This document shows positions 1 through 9,485 of a DNA stretch of 21,754 bases, piece by piece. Under the pieces are notes generated by a model. That model did no database searches. It was not told where the DNA came from and worked only from the letters and a program-made list of their open reading frames with translations. The position numbers were made by a program, and so were the translations under genes. The stretch is from Phialocephala subalpina (Eukaryota > Ascomycota > Leotiomycetes > Helotiales > Mollisiaceae): NCBI GenBank assembly GCA_900073065.1, contig FJOG01000092.1, positions 58,904 through 80,657 of the forward strand, read 5' to 3'. How positions within the stretch are numbered: position 1 is the stretch's first letter; each line of letters begins with the position of its first letter.

Positions 1-1019
1 AGAAAAAATTTAAAAATCCATCCAAAAAATATATATAACCATTAAAAAAATACTTATTTCTCTTTAATTTTTAAGTTTATATATTATTTAGAAAACTTAA
101 TAATAATTCGTATTAAAATCTTTAATTTATATAAATAATTTTATTAAAAAATAAAAAATAAATTTCGTTTTTTTTAATATTTTTTAATAATTTAAAAAGT
201 ATTTTAAATATTAATATTATTATAATATCTTAAAATCTAAATACGATTATAATTTCGATAAATTAGAATTATTATAGAAATTAATTTATATTTTAATATA
301 ATTATAATCAAGGAAAAAGATTTAATTATAAATATAATAAATAAAATATTTTTCTCGTTCCGAAAAAAAAAAGGTTTATCTTTTCTAATTAACTTGATAA
401 ATAAACTAATAAATAAATAAATAAAATTTAATATATATTTTATTTTATAAATTTTATAAAAAATATTTTTTACGAAGAATTATAAAAATCTTTGATTTTC
501 TTAAAAGAAAACTTTTTTAAAGGCCCTTTTAAAAATTACGTAATTACGTAATTATATAATAAGATTTTAATATTATTTTTAATTTTCAATAATTAATAAT
601 TTTAATATTTTAAATAATAATATATTAATATTAATATTCTAATATTTTTAATAAAAATATATTTAAAAAGTTTTGTAATTGCGATTTATAATATATAATT
701 ATTTATTAATTAATAATTTAATTTAAAACTTAGAAAATAAAAACTTTTAATTAAATTTCAATTTATTTATAAATATAAAATAATTTATATAAAAAATTAT
801 ATTAATATTTAAAATATAAATAAATTAAAATTTTAATATTTTTAATTAAAAATTATTAAAAATTATATATAGCGACATTTCTTAATGGACCAATTAAAGA
901 GCCGTATTTAGCACCCTTGTCGAAGTTTGGGAAAATCGATTATTCCCTCTTTAACACCACTTTTCACGTGACCTCCAACCCCCCCCCCTCCAACAAAAAA
1001 AGTTTACATTAGTCCTTAT
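1..1019 (-). repeat. RIP-mutated dispersed repeat, copy 1
   Basis: Bases 1-870 are almost pure A/T, with very few CpA dinucleotides and no coding frame, as left by RIP. Read on the minus strand from 1019, the sequence matches the plus strand from 19638 for several hundred bases: both begin ATAAGGACTAAT, share ATAATCGATTTTCCCAAACTT, then AAATTAAATTATTAATT, and later a T-run followed by CGGAACGAG here and CGAAATAAG there. The edge from about 870 to 1019 is not RIP-mutated and includes a C9 tract and an E-box CACGTG. No transposase or polymerase can be recognised, so the element class is unknown. The left end lies outside the window. Confidence 0.8.
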
Positions 1020-2023
1020 GGCGGACGGCCAATGATTAACGCAATGAGAACTTTATATTCTTCTCAAGCCACTTTGGTAATTATTTGCGAATGATAATAG
1101 TGAGTTCTGGCTATTGGTATATCGAGGGACTGGGGCTGATTGGTATACTGCAGTGATTTCATCAATACAATCTGGGTGCTTGCTTTACGACTGCTCCCAG
1201 AATCTTCATCTTGGGAGCTTCAGTTTAGGTGCTCACTGAGCAGCAGAACGTCGAGACCGAAGTCCACTCTTGTTTTGAGCCCTGTTTACCCCGCCCCCTT
1301 CCTGGTCTCGCTTGGAGAACACGTGGGTGCAACTGGACGCTTCCCAGGACCTTCATCGGTGTTTTGGGGGCTAGACTACTCGAGGACATTCAAATTTGAG
1401 GCTTCCACAACCTGCTGACCTTCATGGACGAGGGACTCCACTTTCAGGGTTAGGCAAGTCGAAGTCGGACTTGAGTTTAACTTGGAATTAGACTTGGCAA
1501 AAAAATCTAAGTCCAAGTTTAAGTCAGTTTTAAAAAGCTTAAACTTGACTTGCACTTCGACTTGCCTAACCCTGTCCGCTTTTAGAAGAGGATCGGACTT
1601 GAGGAAAATCGAATTTGGGAATCCCTTGTATTTGCAGATATTTGTATTTGAGCATTCTCACTTCTCGGGGGAAGTTCAAGCACCTTGCATCCTACCGCGA
1701 TCCACAGTTGATTGTGAGCAGGCCTGACTGTGAAGAGTCACGAGTCTTCACCTTCATAATATTTTCGCAAAATTAAGCAAGCAGTGTCGGCGTTCGCCAA
1801 AGCCAATGAGGCAGCAGCAGCCAGGGAAGGCGATTGGACTTGGTTGCAGTATTCATCTGCAGCCTCAAAATGCAGTGCATAAGGCTTTGACACAGGCTCC
1901 CCGATCAGCCACTAGCCATCATGAAATGCTCAGCCCCAATGCTCAAGCCTCCCCTTGACAAAATTCCTCTTTCTCTCTTTCTCAATCTTTTGTTCTCTGT
2001 AGCCCTCTACCGCATGCGCATTA
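1020..2023. other. Non-coding gap with MITE and NLR promoter
   Basis: This thousand-base stretch has normal base composition and no convincing gene; the short open frames have no recognisable family and overlap the MITE at 1445-1574. The last 60 bases, about 1966-2008, form a CT-rich tract typical of fungal promoters and 5' leaders just before the NLR start codon. A small hairpin (GTGAAGA / TCTTCAC) sits at 1730-1751. Confidence 0.6.
1445..1574. mobile_element. hAT-type MITE with 21 bp TIRs and 8 bp TSD
   Basis: The arms at 1445-1465 and 1554-1574 are perfect 21 bp inverted repeats beginning CAGGGTTAGG. Directly outside them lie TCCACTTT (1437-1444) and TCCGCTTT (1575-1582), an 8 bp duplication with one A/G difference. 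A CAGGG-type terminus plus an 8 bp target duplication is the signature of hAT transposons, and 130 bp with no coding capacity makes this a miniature non-autonomous element. The interior is also self-complementary in part: AACTTGGA at 1480 pairs with TCCAAGTT at 1512, so the whole can fold. It lies about 450 bp upstream of the NLR gene. Confidence 0.8.
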
Positions 2024-4689
2024 ATGGATCCCCTTGCGGCGCTGTCGGTCGCTGGCACGATCGTACAATTTGTCGATTTTGGCACTAAATTATTCTCAGA
2101 AGGCTGCGAGATTTACACGTCCACGAGAGGAGCATTGTCAGTCAACGAAGAGCTCGAACTCGTCGCCATCGATCTCCGTGCTGTCATTGACAAATTGCAG
2201 AAATTGTTCCAGTGGCAACTTGTCTCGATCTCGTCAACGGGCGAAGAAGATGACGAATCAGGTGAACGTACGATAGTTGAGAAGATATGTGATAATGCGA
2301 CCGGGTTGGCCGAAGAGATTTTGGAACGGGTCGAAGGGTTGAAGGTCAAAGGCAAAAAACATCGCAAATGGAAGAGCTTTGAACAAGCGCTGAAGAGTGC
2401 ATGGTCGAAGGAACATATAGCTTCATTAGTGAAGAGGCTTGGTGCTCTCAAAGATTCTCTGCTCACCAGGGCCATTTATTCTATCTGGTATGTCCTCGGC
2501 TTGCAATCTCAACCCACCTCTTATAGCTGTTTACCAGGTCCGAGCTCGATGCACAGTCTCTCCGCGCAACGACCGCCTTTACCAATCTCGATGGGCAGAC
2601 CCAGCACATCATCACGCAGCTACTGGAAAATACAGGCAAAGTGAACGAGACAAGTAAAGAGATGAAAGCACTTCGCGAGCAAGTCACATCGCTGGCGCTT
2701 TGTCTGGCGCGGGTCGACGTCGCTATTAAGGAGGAGCATCTTCGAACTCGCGACATGATTTTGAACAGTACGAGCCATCCGGAAGCTGGCTCTAGGCAAG
2801 CGGACCATATCACGGCAAGTGTGGAGATGTTAAGTGTCTTTCGGTCCGAAGAAGATGAACTCCGCAAGCAAGTCAATGGGAGCCTCCTCTGGGATCTGAG
2901 TTACTCCACCATGTCGAGTCGATACGAAGCTGTTCTCGAGGCGTATCCTGAGACATTCGAGTGGGTATTTCAAAGCTCGGTCCAAGAGCAGCTATCATGG
3001 AGTAATCTTTCGGATTGGCTACAAACTGGGACTGGTGTTTACTGGATTAATGGGAAAGCTGGATCTGGCAAATCCACTCTAATGAAGCATATATTTGACG
3101 ACGCCCGAACTCAACAATATCTTACGGCATGGGCCGAGGATGCAAAACTTAGTCCCAATGCTCCAGAAATAGGACCTCTCTGCATTGCCTCGTTTTTCTT
3201 CTGGAATAGTGGCTCATCAGAACAAAAATCACAGACCGGGCTGCTTCGATGCCTCCTCCACCAGATCCTCCTCAAAATACCAGAGCTCATCCCAATCGCC
3301 TTTCCCGCACAGTATGCTACAGCATACTCTAAGTCGTTAGGCCATGACTTCCGTGATTTGAAGGGTGCATCCATACGATGGCCTTTGAGTCAGCTGATGG
3401 TAGCTCTCAATTGTATCATAGAGCAGAACTCAATATCTTTTAAGCTCTGTCTTCTAATTGATGGGCTCGACGAATTCGATGGGGACCATGAAGAGATGGC
3501 TAGGCTTTTCAAGGTTCTTGCCCAGTCTACAAAAGTCAAGATCTGTCTATCAAGTCGACCTTGGCAGGTGTTCAAGGACAGCTTTCGTAACTGCCCAAAG
3601 CTGCAACTACAAGATCTGACATATCTTGATATTCACACTTATGTCAACGGCAAGTTCGACCAGAGCGAGGCATTCCAGAGACTTTCGAGAGAGAACCCGG
3701 CATCAGCTCACTTACTTATCCAAGAGATTGTCCAGAAGGCTGCTGGTGTATTCCTGTGGGTTCGAATTGTGGTGAAGTCCCTTATCCAAGGGATAAACAA
3801 TCGCGACGATATTTATATTCTCCAGCAAAGATTGCGCCTCTTGCCAACCGAGCTAGAGCCCCTCTACAATCATATATTCAACGCTCATATCGATCCACTC
3901 TACAAGCCGTGGGCATCCAAGGTATTCCAGATCTGCCGAACTTCACGAGAGGTCATCGAGTATCATAGCTGGTTATTCGACTCTGGGCAATGCCGTGATT
4001 TCACCATCCTGGAGTTGCTCTTCTCTATGGAAGAGGGCCTGACCATCGAACGCGTTCGAGCGTTTGGGAGGAAGGAAATTGCCCAAAAATGCGCTAACAT
4101 TGCTATTCAATTGAATGCACGCTGTGGGGGCCTACTAGAATTACCACAACTGGCTCAACTCGGGCCAGATGCCACAGTCGAATACATGCATAGGACCGTC
4201 CGCGACTTCGTCGAGAGGGATGACATCTGGTCACAGTTATTGACTTACACTGCCAAGACTAATTTCAACAGCCACTTTTCGCTCATGAAGAGTGGTGTCC
4301 TCTGGATGAATACGCTGTTGCACAACAGAGTATTTCCCAAGGGCACTGAGCACATCGTTGGAACATCTACCACGTTACTCTATGCTCACTATGCCGACTC
4401 GCACATTGAAACTCGTAAGGACCAGATAGTGCTACTAGACAACATCGAAAATCAGCTAAAAGAACTTCAAGGCGGGGGAATAGTTCTACACGACGAGTTC
4501 CTTCAGCTGGCGGCGTCTTACAGCCTTTCGGGATATGTCGAAGAGAGACTTCAGAGAATGGAAAGGAAGGAACCTGGCCGTCGTTCGATGACTGAAGCTT
4601 CCTTGTTAGACCGCGTTGCATCAGGAAAGGAGCATCCGCAACCGCTCCCGCTTTTGAGCGCAAGGGTCAGAGTGCTGCTCTCAGAATAG
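2024..4689 (+). CDS. NACHT-domain NLR-like (STAND) protein
   Basis: Two exons, 2024-2487 and 2538-4689, joined over a 50 bp GTATGT...CAG intron whose removal restores the frame; product 871 aa. The N-terminus (MDPLAALSVAGTIVQFVDFG) is typical of the HeLo-like N-terminal domain of fungal STAND proteins, residues 1 to about 200, with a charged helical stretch after it. The NACHT NTPase follows: Walker A GKAGSGKST at 327-335, Walker B LCLLIDGLDEF at 458-468 with D463 and E467, and the sensor-like VKICLSSRP near 488-496. The segment after it (VFLWVRIVVKSL, LPTELEPLYNHI) is the usual fungal extension, matching the DUF7791 type. No WD40, ankyrin or TPR repeats follow. Such proteins are cytosolic NTP switches in non-self recognition and regulated cell death; this role is inferred from family. 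The same frame stays open past the stop. Confidence 0.93.
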
Positions 4690-4932
4690 ACAGCGAGGTT
4701 GAACCAGCGAGTTAAGTTGTCAGACACTGACGGCCAGCAATGCCATTGGAATGAGAAAATAAAACGACGAAGAATTGATCATGATGGAGACCACGCAAGT
4801 AAGGATCCGGAAACCAATAATAGAAGAGAACAGAAGGTAAATGAGCAGTGTAGACGAATCGATACATATATCATATTCCTAATCCCATCCATCCCAACCA
4901 TAAACACCATCAAAGACATCCCACCACCCTAG
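4690..4932 (+). other. Open charged frame behind the NLR stop codon
   Basis: After the TAG that ends the NLR, the same frame runs on without a stop for about 80 codons to 4930-4932. Its translation is rich in charged residues and contains a basic cluster (KIKRRR) like a nuclear-type signal. It may be an ancestral C-terminal tail cut off by a CAG-to-TAG change, a readthrough extension, or 3' UTR open by chance. Its last bases overlap the stop codon of the minus-strand gene at 4929. Confidence 0.35.
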
Positions 4933-5430
4933 TTGGAGTACTTAGGATCAACCTTATTCCTGCAGACGGAGATGATCAGTTCGAATACTTCTGATTGACT
5001 TGGCTTCTAAACACAACACATGTATTAGGTTGTTGGGTTTGACACCTCCGCTCTATCATAACTATCCGACAGGAGTGGCAGATATAGCGGAGGTATGGGA
5101 GTGGAAAATGTAGTGTAGGAAAGGAAGAGGACGAACCCAGTAGCCTTCTCATACAATCCTCTCGCGCCATCGGTGATCTTCTCGTTGGTATTACGTCCCA
5201 TGGTATGTCCGGTCTTCTTCTCGATGAAGTCGAGTCCTGGATCGATCCATCAGCCTCTGCCATTACACCCCAACATCACCACCAAGTGAAGGAAGCTCAC
5301 CTTTGTCGCCGTAATCCTCCTGTCCAGCACCACCTTGGTTGACGTTACCAGCAGCTGGTTGCCCACCAGTCACACCTTGCTGGTTGTTGCCGCTGCCCAT
5401 CGACTCCTTAGCTTTGTTGAGGAAATCCAT
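4929..5430 (-). CDS. Small conserved fungal stress-type protein, 86 aa
   Basis: Three exons on the minus strand: 5301-5430, 5137-5236 and 4929-4959, with introns of 64 bp (GTGAGC...CAG) and 177 bp (GTTCGT...GCAG). The joined frame encodes 86 aa. It starts MDFLNKAKESMG, has a Gly/Asn/Gln-rich middle (residues 12-37), then DYGDKGLDFIEKKTGH and NTNEKITDGAR, and ends NKVDPKYSN. This architecture (short N-terminal helix, low-complexity linker, amphipathic helix with an EKITD core, and a KYSN-type end) belongs to a widespread family of small, hydrophilic, uncharacterised fungal proteins, often abundant under stress as I recall; no enzymatic residues are seen. The upstream TATA box and heat-shock and STRE-like motifs fit inducible expression. 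The gene is convergent with the NLR. Confidence 0.86.
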
Positions 5431-5528
5431 TTTGATGATTGTTTATTTGTTTTCCGAAAAGATCTCGTGTATGTGTATAGGTAGTGTTGTTGATGAAGAA
5501 AGAAAGCAGATTCACGGTTCGCGGATCC

Positions 5529-5534
5529 TTTATA
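5529..5534 (-). promoter_or_regulatory. TATA box of the small stress-type gene
   Basis: On the minus strand TATAAA lies 99 bp before the ATG at 5430, in the context GGTATAAAGG, a good distance for a fungal core promoter with a leader of about 60-70 bases. Confidence 0.6.
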
Positions 5535-5604
5535 CCCTCTCACCAGGAGATCGAGGGAACTGTGCCCCACTAGAGCTAAGGTTGAAATCAGGGACATGTC
5601 AAAC

Positions 5605-5617
5605 TTCGTTTCAAGAA
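5605..5617. promoter_or_regulatory. Heat-shock-element-like motif
   Basis: The sequence TTCGTTTCAAGAA contains TTCNNGAA (5610-5617) preceded by a further TTC in register, the arrangement bound by fungal heat-shock factor. It lies about 75 bp upstream of the TATA box. An AGGGG stress-response-type motif is at 5703-5707. Both are short and could occur by chance. Confidence 0.35.
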
Positions 5618-6615
5618 AGCCAACAAATAGCGTGAGACTTAAGAGTTCGGAAGGGTGAACTCATGCCCAGTTCAGCTGAGCTCTGCATATTTTGATACTG
5701 AAAGGGGTGTAGCGGGGTAAATGCAAATGCGAGACATTTGGTAGCGGGGTCAGGAATCGACGTCATTCAGTCGATTGGCGAGGTGTGATGTACGCCAAGC
5801 CTTCTGGACATCAGATTCAGGTATTTCCTGTCTCATCAGATGTTTCTTTTTATATCAGATAAGTTGATATTGTTATTTGGCATGTGAAGTAAGTGTGAGA
5901 GGAGTTCAATTAATCAAAATGATAGCAGATGGAAAGATAAAAATTGCCAAGAGTGAAGCTCGTGAAAGTTCAGCAGTTCATGGACTTGAAAGCTCTAAGC
6001 GAGGAACTATCTCAAGCCTTCGGTGCCACCGTGAGGCTTGGTTGGAGGTGGTGGTATGAGATATACTGAGAGTGTAGATGCCGTCAAATGGTGGAATTGC
6101 CGTTCCCGTGCCGCGTGGACAAGATCTGGATGCATCTGAAAACGAGTCAAGCTGAAAGGTGCAGTAGCTTCAAACCTTGAGCCTCAGAAATAGCAAGATC
6201 TGGTCAGGAACTACCTGTGATGTTCTTGGCGTGGATGCTCTGCTTGATAGGAAGTATTTGGAGTAGTTGATTCGTATCACGCAAAGTTGAGTAGATCAAT
6301 CAGATATATATCTTCAACTGGACAGGAAGACCTCCGCAGCCTCATTTTCCCTCGTTCCATGCTGTCTCATGCAACAATGCAGACCTGTACAAATATGCAC
6401 AATCTTTAGACCTTCATCTACCAGATGCAGTCAACCCATAAACCTATTCCGTAACGCCTGTATATGCACCAAATTATGCTTCCAAGATTCCAACATGCCT
6501 TCCTCCTTTTCGTATACCATCGTGTGCTCGTATCTCGTCTCGTCTTCATCTCCCTGTCTTGGGATCATGATCTTCATCCGCACGTCTTCGTCCTCGTCGA
6601 GCAGATGCTTCGCCT

Positions 6616-7388
6616 TTAATTCTGATAGACCTGATACGACATGATCATCATCCATAACAGGAAGACAACTCCCACCAACTCGAATGCCCACGAAGCTTCC
6701 CAACTTTGGCCTATTCAGCTGTTAGTATTGCGCTTTCTGGTGATCCTATCTCCACCTCTCCAGCTGCCATCCCCGGCCAGTCCTCACTCTTTACTACTCC
6801 CAATAACAAAGGAAAGAGATGTACCCACATATACTACTCTGCTCCAACCAAGCCAACGTATTGACATTCGCCCCTGTACTACTCTGCCCATCCACATAAA
6901 GATTACAATTACTGCTCACCCCACTCGGACCCCACAGCTCTATCGAATAAACAATCAACCCCACCAACCACAACACAAACAATATAAAACTCCCCATGAT
7001 GACTATCCCAGGCAGGAGTTGGCGTTGGGATATTAGCCAGAGCATTGCGAGCAGGAAGAGTATGGAGAGCGAGCCGACGGTTATCCAGTATGGGAAATAC
7101 CTGTGGACATTGTCGTTAGCTAAATGTCCTACTCGAACTCGACAATCCTGCTTCTGGGAAAGTCCATCTGCAATCCAGCAGAGGGAGGGGAGGATGAGGT
7201 ACGAACCAAGGAATCCCAACCCGCAACTGATCCTGCACCGTCACAAAATACGCATTGATTCCCAATATCGTCCCGCTCCCGATCAACATAATGAGGATCC
7301 AGAAGTTGAGCTGCCATGGTGGCCAGTGGTAGCGTGTGCGGACGCGCTGGACGACGACTTCGGTCATTGTTGATTCTGTTGATGCCAT
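6616..7388 (-). CDS. Four-span fungal membrane protein, 182 aa
   Basis: Three exons on the minus strand: 7207-7388, 6829-7100 and 6616-6710. Intron 1 (106 bp, GTTCGT...CCACAG) has a GCTAACG branch site; intron 2 (118 bp, GTGGGT...AATAG) has ACTAAC. The product is a short polar N-terminus with a YHWPPWQLNFW motif and four membrane spans, at about 28-50, 62-85, 90-113 and 160-177. A loop at about 118-152 holds two cysteines (SNCN, SSIC). I recognise it as a family of small four-span proteins found across Pezizomycotina with no assigned function; the layout resembles MARVEL/tetraspan proteins, but I see no proof of homology. The ATG at 7388 is chosen because the leader upstream is CT-rich on this strand. 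The chosen stop is TAA at 6616-6618; an acidic frame continues behind it, one base out of register. Confidence 0.88.
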
Positions 7389-8891
7389 GATGGATTGTGT
7401 TGCGCCGGAGAAGCGTCCGGGCTTGAGGGGAGGAAGGTTTTGGTGGAGGTTTCGGAGGGAGTCAGTCCTCAGACGGAGGAGGGTTGGATGTTCGAGGCAG
7501 GCTTCGTATACTTCGATTGTTCGTCCCAATGTCGTCGCACCGGTGTCGCAATTCCTCTCTTTTCCAACTCTTTCCACACTTCTCTTCCTCTCGCAGATTC
7601 TCTCTTCTATCTCTCAAGTCTTCCCGTCGTCTGCCACAATATGCGCTGTACTGTATCGTGTCTTCGAATGTTCCCGTCCGTTATCGCACCACAGCTGTAG
7701 CTTTCCGTCCGAGTCCTTGCCAGCCTCTTCAATTGTCCTTCCTCTTTCTCAATTCCTCCCTTCTCTTATGTATATATTCTCCCTCTCGAAAATTCTGATC
7801 CAGGCGTGACTGAAATCCACGTCCTGCGGTGTTTGTTGGCAGTTGGGTCGTCGGGTAGTGAATTACACGTGGATTCGCGACAGCGATTGGAGCTGTTCTG
7901 GTTCCTGCGAATGCGATGCAGGTTCCTCGGCTTGTGATCCCGGTTGTCAAGTTTCGCAGGATGCGTGAACTCCTATCCCAGCAATTCCCTTCTTTCAATA
8001 AACAATTCTTTGGAAACGAGCGAAAGAGTGAATATTGATAAAGGGTTTGAAGTCGAGTCCAACCATGCGATTTTCTGATTGTCTGATGGTGTAAAGTTGG
8101 TTCTGGTGGGGAGATTGTGAGGTGGTGCTTCGTGCATTGTGACGTGCGCTGCAGGAGCGAAGCAGGTGGCTGGGAAGCTTGGAAGAGAGAGTAAAAAAGG
8201 TGGCAGGGGATGAGAACACAAAGAAGATCAGGATTTCAGCTTGCGAGAACGGATTTTTATACCCGACTGGAGGATTGGGACGGAGATGGATTCTTTCGTG
8301 AGGAGAGGAAATTTTTGAGGTTGTGTTTGGATTTCGGTGGGATGTGGTGAAGAGCACTCGGTAGCAGAGTTCAGGTTCACAGGAGGCTCCGAGCTGCCAA
8401 CCCCAGACAGTTTCCCTCGAGTATCTTGTCTGCATGCAGATAATCGGGGACCCCCACTTCAATCACTTCGCAAAGCATCAATCCAAACACACAGAATGGA
8501 ACGTTTCAATGCTGACAGAAGTTTCTTGGCTTCGGCATTCCTCTCTCTGGCCAAGAAAAGCCGCAATACCAACTTTTTCTTCCTCTCTGTTTGCTTGTTG
8601 TTTTCGAGTTGGGTATTGAGATGGCTTCGAGGTCTACAGTCAGACTTCACGACGCTTCAATGAAAGAGGAGAAAGTCGGAAGCCCCGAACTCCTGAAAGA
8701 TGTAGTACCGCATCAATCAGACCATGTCTACGGCTTTATTTTTAATGACTAGCAATGTAGCAGCGATGAGGTCCCCCGAATGTAAACATGGGTTTAACTT
8801 GAGAACAACTTCAATTTGGTCTTCCTTTCTGCTCCGATCCTGTCATGTAGATCACATGTTTCTTCGTTTTCAAACCTTGATCCATTTTTAG
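7389..8891. other. Intergenic region, no gene seen
   Basis: The first 100 bases are CT-rich on the minus strand and should be the leader and promoter of the four-span gene. A minus-strand TATATA motif lies near 7770 and a TATAAAAA motif near 8258. Long CT tracts on the plus strand (about 7550-7620 and 7735-7790) look like promoter sequence for a plus-strand transcript, but the ATGs after them open only frames of about 13-19 codons. Open frames on both strands here have no recognisable domain. Confidence 0.45.
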
Positions 8892-9485
8892 GACCACTTC
8901 CTGGACCCAGCTAAGTTTTGTTCTCAGGTTATTGCTCACACTGTTTCGTTGAGCGAGGGTGCACGTGGGGAGATGAGGGAGTTGCAAGACGGCGGTGAGG
9001 GTGAGACGAGGGAGTTGCGGGATGAGGATGTGGCGGAGAGGAGGAAATTGCAGGAGAGAGTTTGAGGAACCTGGGAAGGTAGTCGGAGATGCAGTGGCTG
9101 AAGAGAGTACAGAGGGATAGGCGTATATGATACTGAAGAGCAAGGTGAAGCAGAGCAATTTGACGATGCGTGCGGACAAGTTGAGGACGAGCAGGTCGAT
9201 GCCGAAGAACCCAACGGAGAGAAATTCAGCGACGAAAGACCCAATGAGAAGGAAATCAACGAAGAGTCCGACGAGCAAGGGCCCGCTGTGGAAGAGCCGG
9301 TCGAAGAAGAATTCGTCGAGCAGGAGCATTCATCAGTAGAAGAATGGCTCCTTCACGTGATGGTGGCCTGCACGACAGGACTTGGTATTGTTGGCCCGTG
9401 CGCAAGGATTCGGTCACCTACTATTGTGGGCGTCTCTCCGCGTGAGGATATAGCCTCAAAACAGGCCCAGACCGCTGACTCATGA
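8892..9485 (+). pseudogene. Broken acidic reading frame, possible gene remnant
   Basis: After an acceptor-like ATTTTTAG at 8891, the plus-strand frame reads DHFLDPAKFCSQVIAHTVSL, then a charged helix with a twofold GE-REL motif (REMRELQD, ETRELRDED). It meets TGA at 9063 and TGA at 9099. The same frame then runs from 9102 to 9485 and is very acidic (for example EEPVEEEFVEQE near 9291). Between the two parts, another frame reads acidic residues from about 9054 to 9117, so two compensating indels, or a non-consensus 48 bp intron (9060-9107), would join them. No start exon is evident. Purine-rich DNA gives charged residues in all frames, which weakens the case. The long minus-strand frame here (8811-9329) is the hydrophobic mirror of this acidic one and I do not support it. 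Confidence 0.35.

Larger units (their letters stand above)
5431..6615. other. Promoter region of the small stress-type gene
   Basis: There is no convincing gene in these 1.2 kb; the only frame of note (5877-6059) is short and unrecognisable. The first 300 bases hold the TATA box, an HSE and an AGGGG motif on the side of the small stress-type gene. The stretch GTAGCGGGGT occurs twice, near 5709 and 5741. The part next to 6615 contains the acidic frame that continues beyond the four-span membrane gene. Confidence 0.5.

Noticed and set aside
1482..1727. 81-codon plus-strand frame
   Set aside because: Half of it lies inside the MITE; the rest has no recognisable similarity.
1730..1751. Short hairpin GTGAAGA / TCTTCAC
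   Set aside because: Seven-base arms are expected by chance in a window this size, and it is not followed by a T-run or other signal.
5370..5400. GNNQQ in the small protein, as in the yeast Sup35 prion, next to an NLR gene
   Set aside because: The stretch is a Gly/Asn/Gln-rich linker that varies freely in this family. It lacks the features of NLR-linked amyloid motifs, and proximity alone is no evidence of partnership.
7336..7809. Long plus-strand frame over the four-span gene start
   Set aside because: It lies antisense to the first exon and leader of the well-supported minus-strand gene and has no recognisable protein features.
8811..9329. Long minus-strand frame rich in Leu/Phe
   Set aside because: It is the complement of the GAA/GAG-rich acidic frame on the plus strand; such mirrors give spurious hydrophobic frames, and no domain or splice structure supports it.
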